Shown: positions 1-11,526, counted from the stretch's first letter. The stretch is DNA of 64,000 bases from Pseudomonas guineae (GCF_900113745.1 NZ_FOQL01000001.1:1860001-1924000), one strand, 5' to 3'. The notes: generated by a model from the sequence alone, not told the origin. Numbers and translations: made by a program.

Positions 1-2
1 GC

Positions 3-704
3 GGTTGGAGCGAGCGTCAGGAGCGCGCGGTGGCGGCGGCATCCGGCTGGCTGCCGGTGGGCGAGCTGGGCCAGGCGCACTGGGGGCAGATTCGTGGGCC
101 GATCCGCGCCTTTGCGCCAACCCTGTTCGACGAGCGCCCGCAGGACGCGGCGCAACCGCTGCTGGTGGATATCGAGCTGGCCGGCGTGCGCATTCACGGC
201 TGGTTGGATGGGGTGACGAGCGAGGGCCTGTTTGACTATCGCCTGCGCGACCTCGGCGCGTGGGAGCTGGCCCCGTTCTGGCTGCGTCACCTGCTGCTCA
301 ATTGCGCCGCCACGCCCGGCATCAGCCGCGAGAGCCGACTGCTGTCGCCAAAACGCGAATGGCGGCTGGGGCCATTGGCGGCTCCCCGGCAACTGCTCGA
401 ACCCTGGCTCGAAGCCTATAAAAGCGCGCTGTGCGAACCGCTGCCGCTGTTGGCCAAGTGCAGCTATGGCTTCGCCAGCAAATGGCGCAAACCCGGGCGC
501 AAAGAGCCAATTGACGCCGCCCGCAGCGAGGCGCGATTGATGTGGCAAGGCAATGACTACATGACCGGCGAAGGCCAAGACCCTTGGAATGCCCTGGCCT
601 TCCGCGACCGCGAACCGCTGGATGAACGCTTTGAGGCGCTCGCCGAACAGCTCTACGGCCCGCCGCTGGACGCCCTGCAAGGCAGTGAAGAGGACGAGGC
701 ATGA
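3..704 (+). CDS. recC: RecBCD exonuclease V subunit RecC, C-terminal part
   Basis: This is the last ~233 codons of RecC, with the 5' part lying outside the window; the frame is open from base 3. RecC is the Chi-recognition subunit of the RecBCD helicase/nuclease that processes double-strand breaks for recombination. It is identified from the C-terminal sequence, which ends in a run of acidic residues, and from its position directly before recB. The stop overlaps the recB start (ATGA at 701-704), so the two are translationally coupled. A GTG at 30 could be mistaken for a start but is internal. Confidence rests mainly on operon context because only the tail is visible. Confidence 0.88.
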   Translation, partial: GWSERQERAVAAASGWLPVGELGQAHWGQIRGPIRAFAPTLFDERPQDAAQPLLVDIELAGVRIHGWLDGVTSEGLFDYRLRDLGAWELAPFWLRHLLLNCAATPGISRESRLLSPKREWRLGPLAAPRQLLEPWLEAYKSALCEPLPLLAKCSYGFASKWRKPGRKEPIDAARSEARLMWQGNDYMTGEGQDPWNALAFRDREPLDERFEALAEQLYGPPLDALQGSEEDEA

Positions 705-3700
705 GTGGCGCTGTGTTAAACCTATTGCAAGACAGCTTTAGCGGCCGCTCGCTGATCGAGGCCAGCGCCGGCACCGGCAAAACCTGGACGCTGACCGCGC
801 TGTACGCCCGCCTGTTGCTGGAAAAGCAGCTCAGCGTTAGCCAGATTCTGGTGGTGACCTTTACCACCGCCGCCACCGCCGAGCTGCGCGAGCGCATCCG
901 TAAGCGTTTGGCCGAACTGCTGGCGGTGTACGACAACGGCCCGGGAAACGACAAGCTGCTCAACCAGTTGCACGCGCAGCACTCGGACGAGGCCAGCCAT
1001 CGTCGGCTGCTGCTGGCCGTGCACGGCTTTGACGAGGCGGCAATTTTCACTATTCACGGTTTCTGCCAGCGCGCCTTGCAGGATGCCGCGTTCGAGGCCG
1101 GTGGCGATTTCGACAACGAACTGACCCACGACGACCGCGAGATTATCGACGCGCTGCTCGCCGACCTCTGGCGGCATGAGCTGGCAGCGGCCGAGCCGGA
1201 GTGGGCGGCGTTTCTGGTGCAGCAGAAAATCACCCCGCAAAGCTTGCGTCAGCGCCTGCGCAATCACCTCGGCAAACCTTACTTGCGCATCGAGCCGCAG
1301 CCGGGCACGCACAGCGACATGGCGGCGCTGCGCGCTGCCTGGCAACAGGCGCAGCGTCTCTGGCAGGGCGAAAGTGCGGCTTGGCTGGCCCAGCTGAAAG
1401 CCTTCGACGGCTTCAAAAGCAATATGTGCAACCCGGCCAAGCTGGGCGTTTGGCAGGCCGAGTTGGACGGTTATTTCAGCGATGCTGCCGCGCTGTTCAG
1501 CAAAACCGAAGCACACCGCCGCCTGGCTCGTGAAGGGCTGACCAAGGCCAGCAAGAAGGGCTGCGACGCGCCGGCCAATCCTCTGGCTGCTGCGCTGCAA
1601 GAGCTGTGTGATGCCCTGGATGCGGCGCAGCCAGAAGCCGAACAACGCCTGATCGACCTGCAAGTCCGCCTGATCGGCCAGCTCAACGAGCAACTGCCCG
1701 CGCGCAAGGCGGCGCAGCGTCTGTTGGCCTTCGATGACCTGCTCAACAAGCTGCAGCAGGCGTTACAGGGCGAGGGCGGCGAGCACTTGGCGACCACCTT
1801 GCGCACGCAATACCCGGTGGCGCTGATCGATGAGTTTCAGGACACCGACCCGGTGCAGTACCGGGTGTTTCATCGCATCTATCAGGACGCCGGCGACCTG
1901 TGTTTTGTTGGCGATCCGAAACAGGCGATTTACGCCTTCCGTGGCGCTGATCTAGCGACCTATCTGCACGCGCGCAGCGAGGCGGCGCGCCAATACAGCC
2001 TTACGACTAACCACCGCTCCACGCCGGAATTGATTGCCTCACTCAATCAACTGTTCGACCGGCCCATGCCGTTCGCCGAGCCCGGCCTGGATTATCAGCA
2101 GGTCGGGGCCAGCGACAAGGCCCGCGCGCAGCTGGTGTTGCCGCCGGTTGAGGGCGAGCAGGACGCGCCGCTGGCGCTGGTCTGGCTGGATAACGACTAC
2201 CTTGGCAAAGGCGAAGCTGGCGCGTTAGTCGCCCGCGACACAGCACGGCGAATTGCCTCTGTGCTGGCAGCCAGTAGTCGTGGCGAGGCTTATTTCGAAC
2301 AGTCGGCAACCCGTACGCCACTTAAGGGCGGCGATATTGCCGTGCTGGTCGCCAGCCACCGTCAGGCGGGCGAAGTGGCCGCAGAGCTGGCCGCCCGTGG
2401 CGTGCCCAGTGTGCGGCGCGGCAAAGAGAACGTCTGGCACAGTGAAGAGGCGGCTGAGCTGTCTGCCGTGCTGGCCGCCTACGCCGAACCGGGCCGTGAA
2501 GGCGCGTTGCGCTATGCCCTGGCCAGCCGCTTGCTGGGCCGCAGCGCCGCCGATCTGGCCGCCTGTACCGAGGATGCGCAAGCCTGGGACGCCGAGCGCG
2601 AAGCGGCCGAGCGCTATCACCAACTCTGGCAGCAGCAAGGCTTTATGCGCGCCTTCCGCGCCTGGCTGGACGAGCAGAAAGTCGCCCAGCGGCTGCTGGC
2701 GCTGGTCGATGGTGAGCGACGGTTGACCAACCTGCTGCACCTGGCCGAATTGCTGCAAACCGAGAGCCTGCAACGCCCGGGTCTGGAGCAATTACTGACT
2801 TGGTTCAATGCCCAGCGCAGCGCCGAAGCCCATGGCGAAGACGCTTTATTGCGCCTGGAGAGCGATGCCGAACGGGTGCAAATCGTCACCATCCACACCT
2901 CCAAGGGCCTGGAATACCCGTTGGTGTTCTGCCCTTACCTGTGGGACGGCGCGCTGCTGCGTCAGCATGAAGACATCAGTTGCCACGCCGACGACGGCAC
3001 ACCGTTGCTCGACCTCGGTAGTGAACAGCTCGACGTGCACCGCGAGCTTGCTCGCCACGAGCGCTTCGCCGAGAAATTACGCCTGACCTACGTGGCCCTG
3101 ACCCGCGCCCGTGATCGCCTGTGGCTGCATTGGGGGCCGGTGGACTGCAAACCGCGAAAGGACGGCACCCTCGGCGACAGCGGCCTGCACAGCAGCGCCC
3201 TGGCCTGGTTGCTGCACGGCCGGCAATTGCCGGGTGAAGCTGCCCTGGCCGAGCTGGCCGGGCACATGCAAAGCCTTACCCCGACAGGGCTGCGTGCGGA
3301 AGTTGAAGAGTTGGTTAGCAGCAGCCACGGCCACATGAGCCTGCAGCCGCTGCGTCGCGCCGAAGCCAGCGCCGCCGGTGAACAGCGCGCGCCGGCCCCG
3401 CAGCAGTTATCCACCTTGCAACGCAGCCTGCACAGCGCCTGGCGCGTTGGCAGCTTCTCCGGTTTGGCCGCCGGCATGCACATGGAAGCACCGGATCGCG
3501 ACGGTTTGGTGATGCCCGATGCTAGCGAGCCGGGTACGGGCTTTTTCGCCTTCCCCCGTGGTGCGCGGGCCGGCACTTGCCTGCACGCCATTCTGGAAGA
3601 CTGGGCGCGTGGTAAAGCCCCGCTGGCGGAGCTGATTGAGCCGGGCCTGAGCGGCCATGGCATCAGCAATGAGTGGAATGCGGTGGCGCTGGAACAACTG

Positions 3701-4246
3701 CAACAAGTGGTCGACTGCGATCTCGATGGCCAAGGCCTGACCCTGAGCGGGCTAAACCCAGTGCGCCGCCTGCCCGAGTTGGGCTTCACCTTTCCGGTCG
3801 CCGGGCTGGATATGCAGCGCCTGCGGGCGATCCTCAGTGACCCCGCCCACGGCCTGCCTGAGCCGATGCGTGATGCGGCGGCACGGTTGGAATTCGACAG
3901 CCTCAAGGGCTTTCTCAAAGGCTTTATCGACCTGACCTTTGAGCACGACGGGCGCTGGTACATCGCCGACTACAAGTCCAACTGGCTCGGCCCGGACGCC
4001 AGCTACTACGGCGGCGACCGCCTGCTGCAAGCCCTGGCGGCTGAGCATTACTACCTGCAATACCTGATCTACTTGGTGGCGCTACGGCGCTTCCTCCGTC
4101 AGCGCCTGGATGACTTCCACAACGACCAACTGGGTGGTGCCTACTACCTGTTTCTGCGCGGCATGCCGAGCGCGGGGGTGTACTTCTCGCGCCCGGCTGA
4201 TGGCTTGCTGGATGCGTTGGATAGCCTGTTCGCGGAGGGTAAATGA
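701..4246 (+). CDS. recB: Exodeoxyribonuclease V beta subunit RecB
   Basis: RecB is the 3'-5' helicase and nuclease subunit of RecBCD. The 1181 residues match the family length. Visible motifs are Walker A (ASAGTGKT, about residue 18), the Walker B/motif II stretch DEFQDTDPVQ (about 377), motif V TIHTSKGLEYP (about 730), motif VI YVALTRARDRL (about 797) and the C-terminal nuclease signature DLTFEH...ADYKSN (about 1075-1092) with the D and D-x-K metal ligands. The start overlaps the recC stop by four bases. Unlike the tight recC-recB junction, recD follows only after a ~180-bp repeat-rich spacer. It looks intact. Confidence 0.97.
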   Translation: MSGAVLNLLQDSFSGRSLIEASAGTGKTWTLTALYARLLLEKQLSVSQILVVTFTTAATAELRERIRKRLAELLAVYDNGPGNDKLLNQLHAQHSDEASHRRLLLAVHGFDEAAIFTIHGFCQRALQDAAFEAGGDFDNELTHDDREIIDALLADLWRHELAAAEPEWAAFLVQQKITPQSLRQRLRNHLGKPYLRIEPQPGTHSDMAALRAAWQQAQRLWQGESAAWLAQLKAFDGFKSNMCNPAKLGVWQAELDGYFSDAAALFSKTEAHRRLAREGLTKASKKGCDAPANPLAAALQELCDALDAAQPEAEQRLIDLQVRLIGQLNEQLPARKAAQRLLAFDDLLNKLQQALQGEGGEHLATTLRTQYPVALIDEFQDTDPVQYRVFHRIYQDAGDLCFVGDPKQAIYAFRGADLATYLHARSEAARQYSLTTNHRSTPELIASLNQLFDRPMPFAEPGLDYQQVGASDKARAQLVLPPVEGEQDAPLALVWLDNDYLGKGEAGALVARDTARRIASVLAASSRGEAYFEQSATRTPLKGGDIAVLVASHRQAGEVAAELAARGVPSVRRGKENVWHSEEAAELSAVLAAYAEPGREGALRYALASRLLGRSAADLAACTEDAQAWDAEREAAERYHQLWQQQGFMRAFRAWLDEQKVAQRLLALVDGERRLTNLLHLAELLQTESLQRPGLEQLLTWFNAQRSAEAHGEDALLRLESDAERVQIVTIHTSKGLEYPLVFCPYLWDGALLRQHEDISCHADDGTPLLDLGSEQLDVHRELARHERFAEKLRLTYVALTRARDRLWLHWGPVDCKPRKDGTLGDSGLHSSALAWLLHGRQLPGEAALAELAGHMQSLTPTGLRAEVEELVSSSHGHMSLQPLRRAEASAAGEQRAPAPQQLSTLQRSLHSAWRVGSFSGLAAGMHMEAPDRDGLVMPDASEPGTGFFAFPRGARAGTCLHAILEDWARGKAPLAELIEPGLSGHGISNEWNAVALEQLQQVVDCDLDGQGLTLSGLNPVRRLPELGFTFPVAGLDMQRLRAILSDPAHGLPEPMRDAAARLEFDSLKGFLKGFIDLTFEHDGRWYIADYKSNWLGPDASYYGGDRLLQALAAEHYYLQYLIYLVALRRFLRQRLDDFHNDQLGGAYYLFLRGMPSAGVYFSRPADGLLDALDSLFAEGK

Positions 4247-4255
4247 TCTTGCCTG

Positions 4256-4325
4256 GTAGCCCGGATGTAATCCGGGAACGCACTGCGCGGTGTCTGGCCC
4301 ATTCCCCGGATTACATCCGGGCTAC
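4256..4325. repeat. Perfect 21-bp inverted repeat between recB and recD
   Basis: The arm at 4256-4276 (GTAGCCCGGATG...) is perfectly complementary to the arm at 4305-4325, with a 28-nt spacer. It lies directly after the recB stop and before a second palindrome. It resembles REP-type intergenic palindromes of Pseudomonas. In RNA it would form a stable hairpin, but there is no U-tract, so it is more likely an mRNA processing or stability element than a terminator. Confidence 0.8.
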
Positions 4326-4347
4326 GGGATCGACAGGGATGGGTTGG

Positions 4348-4416
4348 GTAGGGTGGATGACGCTGTTTTCATCCACCACGGTTAACGGTGGATGGGTGAA
4401 GCGTCATCCACCCTAC
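4348..4416. repeat. Nested inverted repeat abutting the recD ribosome binding site
   Basis: Outer arms at 4348-4363 (GTAGGGTGGATGACGC) and 4401-4416 are perfectly complementary. Inner arms CATCCACC (4370-4377) and GGTGGATG (4387-4394) extend the hairpin. The right arm ends 11 nt before the recD ATG, so folding could mask or expose the Shine-Dalgarno sequence. The GTAGGGTGG end is shared with the repeat at 11428, which suggests one REP family. Confidence 0.8.
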
Positions 4417-4427
4417 GGGAGGGCACT

Positions 4428-6272
4428 ATGACGCTTGCTGATCTGCCCCTTGGCCCGTTGGAACGCGCGCTGGTCGATAGCCTGCAGCGCCTCGATCCGG
4501 CTGCGTCGCCGGTGGTGTTGGCTTCGGCGGCGCTGCTCTGTATAGCGTTGGACAAAGGCGATGTGTGCCTGCCCCTGGCACGACTGGCTGGGCAGCGGCC
4601 TTGGCCTGAGCATGCCTTCAATCTACCGAAGCTGGCGGACTGGCAGGCGCAGTTGCACGCGTCGCCGCTGGTTGGCGCGGATGGCGATTTCACCCCGCTG
4701 ATTCTTGAGCATGGCCGGCTGTATCTGGCGCGCTATCAGGCCTATGAACGCCACTTGGCAACACAACTGCTGCAACGCGCCGCTGATCTGCCTGAGGTCG
4801 ACGAGGCCCAGTTGAGTGAAAGCCTGACTCGACTGTTTGCCTTTAACCAGCAACAGCCCGACTGGCAACGCCTGGCCGCCGCGCAAGCGGTGCGGCGCAA
4901 GCTGGCGGTGATCTCCGGCGGCCCCGGCACTGGCAAAACCACTACCGTGGTGCGCCTGCTCGCGGCACTGTTGGAGCAGCGGGGCGGCCATCCGTCTGGT
5001 TGCGCGAACTTGGCCATCGGCTTGGCCGCACCCACCGGCAAGGCCGCCGCACGCATGGCCGAAGCCATTCGCAATGCCAAGGCCGCACTGCCGGTCAGTG
5101 AGGCGATCAAGACGGCCCTGCCGGATGAAGCGCGCACTTTGCACCGCTTGCTTGGCAGCCGTGGCGACAGCCCGCAGGTGCGGCATCACGCGGCCAACCC
5201 GCTGGCGCTGGATGTGCTGGTGGTGGACGAAGCCTCGATGGTCGATCTGGCGCTGATGGCCAAACTGCTCGACGCCTTGCCGCCGACGGCGCGGCTGATT
5301 CTGCTGGGTGACAAAGACCAACTGTGCGCTGTGGAAGCCGGCGCGGTGTTCGCCGAGTTGTGCGAGGGGCGCGGCTTTGATGCCCAGGCTGCCGCCGACT
5401 TGCAACGCATCACCGGTCAGCCGGTACCAGTGTCCGCGCCGGCCTCGCAGCTGGGCGACGCCGTGGTGCTGCTCACCCATAGCCACCGCTTTGCCGGTGA
5501 TAGCGGCATCGGTGAGTTGGCGCGACGGATTAACGGCGGCGATGTCAGCGGCACTCTCAATTTGCTCAAGGAGGGTCGCAGCGACCTGGCCTGGAACGCC
5601 GAGCCAACGCCGGCGGATTTGCTCGATCGCCTTGACCAGGGTTACACCCCTTATATGGCAGCGGCGAAAAGCGCGGATGCCGCTGCTGCGTTCGCTGCCT
5701 TCAACAGCTTTCGCACCCTGACGGCTCAGCGCGAAGGCCCGTGGGGCGTGGCGGGCATCAACGAGGCACTGGAAGCGCGGATCAAACGCCGCAGCCAGGT
5801 GGCCAGCCGCGAGCGCTGGTACGTCGGCCGGCCGGTGATGGTGCGGCAGAACGACTACGCCCTTGGCCTGTTCAACGGCGATATCGGCATCTGCCTGCAC
5901 ACCGAATACGGCCTGCGCGTGTTCTTCGAGGGCGAGGACGGCTTTCGGCCCTTCGCCCCGGCTCGCCTGCCCAGCCACGACAGCGCCTTCGCCATGACCG
6001 TGCACAAAAGCCAGGGCTCGGAGTTCGCCGAAGTGCTGCTGGTGCTGCCCGAGCAACCCAGCCCCTTGCTCAGCCGCAGCCTGTTCTACACCGGCATTAC
6101 CCGGGCCAAGCAAAAAGTGGAAATATGGGGTCTGCCGGCCCGACTGGGCGAGGCGGTGGGTACCAGAGCAGAGCGGGCTGCGGGTCTGGCTCTGCGCTTA
6201 GCTGTAAGCCCTATCGTGACAATGCCAGCACCATCCGCGATCGATGGCTCCAGTCAATTCGCGTTGTTCTGA
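4428..6272 (+). CDS. recD: Exodeoxyribonuclease V alpha subunit RecD
   Basis: RecD is the 5'-3' SF1B helicase subunit of RecBCD. At 614 aa it is close to the E. coli length (608). Motifs: Walker A GGPGTGKTTT (about residue 163), VVDEASMVD (about 265), GDKDQL (about 294), MTVHKSQGSEF (about 522) and YTGITRAK (about 553). The start chosen is the ATG at 4428 with GGGAGGG just upstream. An in-frame ATG at 4392 lies inside the palindrome and has no ribosome binding site. The gene is separated from recB by two palindromes, which may lower or regulate RecD relative to RecBC. Confidence 0.96.
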   Translation: MTLADLPLGPLERALVDSLQRLDPAASPVVLASAALLCIALDKGDVCLPLARLAGQRPWPEHAFNLPKLADWQAQLHASPLVGADGDFTPLILEHGRLYLARYQAYERHLATQLLQRAADLPEVDEAQLSESLTRLFAFNQQQPDWQRLAAAQAVRRKLAVISGGPGTGKTTTVVRLLAALLEQRGGHPSGCANLAIGLAAPTGKAAARMAEAIRNAKAALPVSEAIKTALPDEARTLHRLLGSRGDSPQVRHHAANPLALDVLVVDEASMVDLALMAKLLDALPPTARLILLGDKDQLCAVEAGAVFAELCEGRGFDAQAAADLQRITGQPVPVSAPASQLGDAVVLLTHSHRFAGDSGIGELARRINGGDVSGTLNLLKEGRSDLAWNAEPTPADLLDRLDQGYTPYMAAAKSADAAAAFAAFNSFRTLTAQREGPWGVAGINEALEARIKRRSQVASRERWYVGRPVMVRQNDYALGLFNGDIGICLHTEYGLRVFFEGEDGFRPFAPARLPSHDSAFAMTVHKSQGSEFAEVLLVLPEQPSPLLSRSLFYTGITRAKQKVEIWGLPARLGEAVGTRAERAAGLALRLAVSPIVTMPAPSAIDGSSQFALF

Positions 6273-6279
6273 GGCCTGG

Positions 6280-6720
6280 GTGAAGTACGTTTTTCTGACA
6301 GTCTGGGCACTGGTATTCGTACCGCTGGGTTGGTTTACCAGTGTGGCGATGTGGAAAAATCCTGGCAGTTATCAGGCTTACCTGTTTCTAGCAGGATTCG
6401 CTTATGTCGGATTTTGCAGCTTTAGATTGATTCAAGAGGGCTACCGACCCAAGGGCCTGTTTGAGTCGGGCAACGCAGGCTTATGGGTATGCCTGCTGCT
6501 GTTACCCCTTTGCATGCTGCCGCTGCACGGGGCATATGAAACCTGGCAACGTGGTGTTTATGTGCCAAGTTCATCAGGACGCCGGACATACCTGAGTAGC
6601 TTACTACTGGAAGGGCTGCAGACGTTGGTCGAGCACTGGGGGCCGATAATCGTAATGCTGGTAGTGTGCTTGGCCACTCTAGTGTTTTTGTTGGGAGTGA
6701 TCAGGCATTACCGGCGCTGA
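6280..6720 (+). CDS. Small polytopic membrane protein of unknown function
   Basis: I do not recognise this protein. It is about 146 aa from a GTG at 6280, which has GAGG about 7 nt upstream; an in-frame ATG at 6244 would overlap the recD 3' end by 29 bp. Hydrophobic segments lie near residues 2-20, 30-48, 66-83 and 120-142, so four membrane passes are likely, with an Arg/Tyr-rich tail. It follows recD on the same strand and may be read through from it, but no functional link is implied. Confidence 0.7.
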   Translation: MKYVFLTVWALVFVPLGWFTSVAMWKNPGSYQAYLFLAGFAYVGFCSFRLIQEGYRPKGLFESGNAGLWVCLLLLPLCMLPLHGAYETWQRGVYVPSSSGRRTYLSSLLLEGLQTLVEHWGPIIVMLVVCLATLVFLLGVIRHYRR

Positions 6721-6782
6721 CGTTGCTGTCGCCAGTCGTGTGATTCATTTAAGCGTCTACACGGCGCGGAGGTTTAAACATA

Positions 6783-7553
6783 ATGCGCACTCAAACACGG
6801 ACGTGGTTGTTACTGAGCCTGCTGCTATGCACCAGCGCTTTAGCGGAGCCTTTACGCCTGGTAACCGGTGACAATTACGCCCCTTTTACCGGTAAGGCGT
6901 TACCCGCCGGCGGCATGCTCACCCAAGTTGTGCATGCGGCGTTGGCCCAAAGTAATACTGACAGCACGCTGGAATGGGAGCCTTGGAACCGCGGCTACTT
7001 GAAGACCTTGCGTGGCGAGTACGACGCTACTTTTCCCTATGTGCTTACGCCTCTGCGAGAGCAGGCGTATCTCTATTCGGCACCCTTGCTGATGGTTGAG
7101 CAGCATATATACAGTCGCGCGGTTGATCCCATAGACACAGTTGACCCAGAGCTGCTTCGAGGGCGCACGGTATGTGTGCCGCTGGGTTGGCAGCCGCCAG
7201 CTCAGATTCAGGGGTTATTGGAGCAGGGCATATTGAGCCGCCATTCGCCAATTGGCATCAAAGAGTGCGCGCGCCTGGTCTTGATTGGGCGTGATGATTT
7301 CTTTGTTGCCGATCGCCGTCTTGGTGATACAGCCCTGCAACTAATTGACGCGAGTGACGGTCAGCTGCGCCGCTCGACTGCAATGATCAGCGCCAGCTCG
7401 TTGCACCTGATCGTGCCGAACAGTCACCCGCGTGGCTCAGTAATCATCGCTGAATTTAATGCCGGGCTGGATCGCCTCAAGGTCAGCGGCGCTTATCAGC
7501 AGGTCATTGAGGGGTATATACAGTCACGGGCGCTGACACAGAGCACTCCGTAG
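6783..7553 (+). CDS. Periplasmic amino-acid-type solute-binding protein (SBP_bac_3-like)
   Basis: The 256-aa protein has a classic signal peptide (about residues 1-21, ending SALA) and a type 3 extracellular solute-binding fold. After cleavage it starts EPLRLVTGDNYAPFTGK, typical of the family, and carries a WEPWNRGY segment. GGAGG lies about 9 nt before the ATG. No ABC permease or ATPase gene is next to it, so it may be an orphan binding protein or a sensor-like family member of the kind common in Pseudomonas. The ligand cannot be told from sequence. Confidence 0.82.
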   Translation: MRTQTRTWLLLSLLLCTSALAEPLRLVTGDNYAPFTGKALPAGGMLTQVVHAALAQSNTDSTLEWEPWNRGYLKTLRGEYDATFPYVLTPLREQAYLYSAPLLMVEQHIYSRAVDPIDTVDPELLRGRTVCVPLGWQPPAQIQGLLEQGILSRHSPIGIKECARLVLIGRDDFFVADRRLGDTALQLIDASDGQLRRSTAMISASSLHLIVPNSHPRGSVIIAEFNAGLDRLKVSGAYQQVIEGYIQSRALTQSTP

Positions 7554-7735
7554 TCGCGCACATGAGGTTGTTACATTGCCTGTTGAGTGGGCGCGTGGGA
7601 CCTAATCGCGAGTTTCAGCTTGCAGAGGCTGGTTCGCCTTCCTTGACGTATTTTATCCCGTTGGTTTTTACGGCCAGCCATCCCTGGCAGCCACTCTGCA
7701 GGTCGTCGCTGCGTGACGCTAAAAATAGCCGCCAG

Positions 7736-8010
7736 TTATTTTTTCAGCTTGGGATTGGGGAAAAACTGCACCGTCTGCACCTTGGGGTTAGCAACCTTAG
7801 GTTTCAACGCGCTGATATTGACCCGCGTGGGCAGCTCTTTGGGCACTGAGTTGCCGCGCTCATCGAGGGTGTCGGCGTAGCCGCAGGCCACGCATTCGCG
7901 GTTGGGTACACCGTCGACATTCCACATTTGGATTTTGTCCATTTCGCTGCACGCCGGGCAGACCGCACCGGCGATAAAGCGTTTTGCACTGATGTTCACC
8001 GGTGCGTCGC

Positions 8011-8014
<4 letters not shown>
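7736..8014 (-). CDS. yheV: YheV-family putative zinc-ribbon protein
   Basis: This is a 92-aa protein with two CxxC pairs (CPAC near residue 19 and CVAC near residue 37) around a WNVDGVPNRE segment, followed by a Lys-rich tail. This is the YheV/DUF2387 zinc-ribbon pattern. Its start overlaps the prlC stop (ATGA), so it is translationally coupled to prlC, the usual arrangement in Pseudomonas and enterobacteria. Its function is unknown; zinc binding is inferred from the cysteines. Confidence 0.88.
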
Positions 8015-10059
<2,045 letters not shown>

Positions 10060-10230
10060 GACAGGTCACCTGTAACGGAGTGGGGTTGCAGCTGTGACCC
10101 CGGCGGGCGCAAAAGGCTCCCAGGGTGGGCTTGAGTGGATACCGGCCGTTGATATAACAGCGCGTATACCCTGAACATGGGTGCCATCTTAATTACAATC
10201 AAGGTCAGACGCAGCTTAAGAGGTTCTATC

Positions 10231-10773
10231 GTGGCAATTCGAACTTACCAGCAGTTCACTCCCCTGCTTGGCTCGCGGGCGTTTGTCGATGCATCGGCCG
10301 TGGTGCTCGGCGATGTGGAAATTGGTGCGGACAGCTCGATCTGGCCGCTGGTGGTGATCCGGGGCGACATGCACAGCATCCGCATCGGTGAGCGCACCAG
10401 TATCCAGGACGGTAGCGTGCTGCACATTACCCACGCCGGCCCGTTCAACCCGCGCGGCTACCCGCTGACTATCGGCGACGATGTCACCATCGCCCATAAC
10501 GTCACCTTGCATGGTTGCAACATTGGCAATCGCGTATTAATTGGCATGGGCAGCATCGTCATGGACGGCGCGGTGATTGATGAGGAAGTGATGCTCGGCG
10601 CCGGCAGCCTGGTGCCGCCCGGCAGCCACTTGGAAAGCGGTTATCTGTACCTCGGCAGCCCGGCGAAAAAAGCCCGCGAGCTGAGTGAGAAAGAGCGCAG
10701 CTACTTCCGCTACAGCGCCGATAACTACGTGCGGTTGAAGGACCAGCACCTGATGGAAGGCTACGGCAGCTGA
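10231..10773 (+). CDS. Gamma-class carbonic anhydrase family protein (left-handed beta-helix)
   Basis: This 180-aa protein shows hexapeptide-repeat character and the family histidines (SVLHITHAG near residue 70, TIAHNVTLHGC near residue 90), placing it in the YrdA/gamma-carbonic anhydrase group. Hydratase activity is not established for many members. I chose the GTG at 10231 because AAGAGG sits about 7 nt upstream; an ATG at 10177 gives an unlikely leader. It is divergent from prlC, and its stop shares one base with the start of the next gene (TGATG), indicating coupling. Confidence 0.9.
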   Translation: MAIRTYQQFTPLLGSRAFVDASAVVLGDVEIGADSSIWPLVVIRGDMHSIRIGERTSIQDGSVLHITHAGPFNPRGYPLTIGDDVTIAHNVTLHGCNIGNRVLIGMGSIVMDGAVIDEEVMLGAGSLVPPGSHLESGYLYLGSPAKKARELSEKERSYFRYSADNYVRLKDQHLMEGYGS

Positions 10774-11423
10774 TGATGCACTACACCAATATTCTGTTTG
10801 ACCTTGACGGCACCCTCACCGATCCGCGTGAGGGCATTACCCGTTCGGTGCAGCATGCGCTGGCCAAGCTGGGTGTCGATGAGCCTGATCTGCAAGCGCT
10901 TGAGCACTTTATCGGGCCGCCGCTGTTGCAGTGTTTTATGCACAGCTACAACTTCGACGAGGCTACGGCCTGGCAGGCGGTGAATCATTACCGCGAGCGT
11001 TTTCGTGAAGTGGGCTTGTATGAGAATCAGCTGTTCGACGGCGTTGGCGAGTTGTTGCAGCTGCTGCAGAACCAGCAGCGCACGTTGTTTATTGCCACCA
11101 GCAAGCCGACGGTATTTGCCGAGCAGATTGCTAAGCACTTTGGTTTCGCGAAGCACTTCAAGGTGATCTACGGCAGCGAGCTGGACGGCACGCGCACGGA
11201 TAAAGTTGAGCTGATCGCCCATCTGCTGGAGCAGGAACAGTTACCGCGCGACGCCACGCTGATGATCGGTGATCGCAAGCACGACCTGATCGGCGCGCAG
11301 CGTAATGGCTTGCATGCGGCGGCGGTGGGCTATGGTTTTGGCAGTGCTGCAGAGTTGCAGGCCGAGGCGCCGACTTATCACTTCAACAGCCTGGCCGAGC
11401 TGCACCAAGCATTTGTGGGCTGA
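10773..11423 (+). CDS. HAD-superfamily hydrolase (phosphoglycolate phosphatase-like)
   Basis: This is a 216-aa HAD hydrolase. The nucleophile motif FDLDGTLTDP is at residues 8-17, motif II TSKPT is near 110, and the acidic motif GDRKHDLIGA is near 166. The mostly helical cap inserted after motif I marks it as a subclass I phosphatase. The substrate is unclear; phosphoglycolate, nucleotide or pyrophosphate activity are all found in close families. It is coupled to the upstream gamma-carbonic anhydrase gene. Confidence 0.88.
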   Translation: MMHYTNILFDLDGTLTDPREGITRSVQHALAKLGVDEPDLQALEHFIGPPLLQCFMHSYNFDEATAWQAVNHYRERFREVGLYENQLFDGVGELLQLLQNQQRTLFIATSKPTVFAEQIAKHFGFAKHFKVIYGSELDGTRTDKVELIAHLLEQEQLPRDATLMIGDRKHDLIGAQRNGLHAAAVGYGFGSAAELQAEAPTYHFNSLAELHQAFVG

Positions 11424-11427
11424 TACG

Positions 11428-11517
11428 TAGGGTGGGTCGGGCCGCGCAGGTGGAGCGTAGCGATACCCATGCGGTGCTGACGATGGGTTACGTCGCTGCG
11501 CGGCTAACCCATCCTAC
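11428..11517. repeat. REP-like imperfect inverted repeat
   Basis: A 90-bp imperfect palindrome runs from GTAGGGTGGGT (11428) to ACCCATCCTAC (ending 11517), with GC-rich inner arms (GCCGCGCAG against CTGCGCGGC). It fills the space between the HAD gene and the convergent DUF1161 gene and shares its GTAGGGTGG end with the repeat at 4348. It probably acts as a bidirectional 3' end structure. Confidence 0.7.
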
Positions 11518-11526
11518 GGCCGAGGG

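Noticed and set aside
4623..6113. Long antisense frame (496 codons) opposite recD
   Set aside because: Typical shadow frame of a high-GC coding region; recD has intact helicase motifs and the antisense product has no recognisable domain or ribosome binding site.
7554..7735. Possible small gene between the solute-binding protein and yheV
   Set aside because: A plus-strand frame starting at 7562 runs into yheV antisense and has no ribosome binding site or recognisable product.
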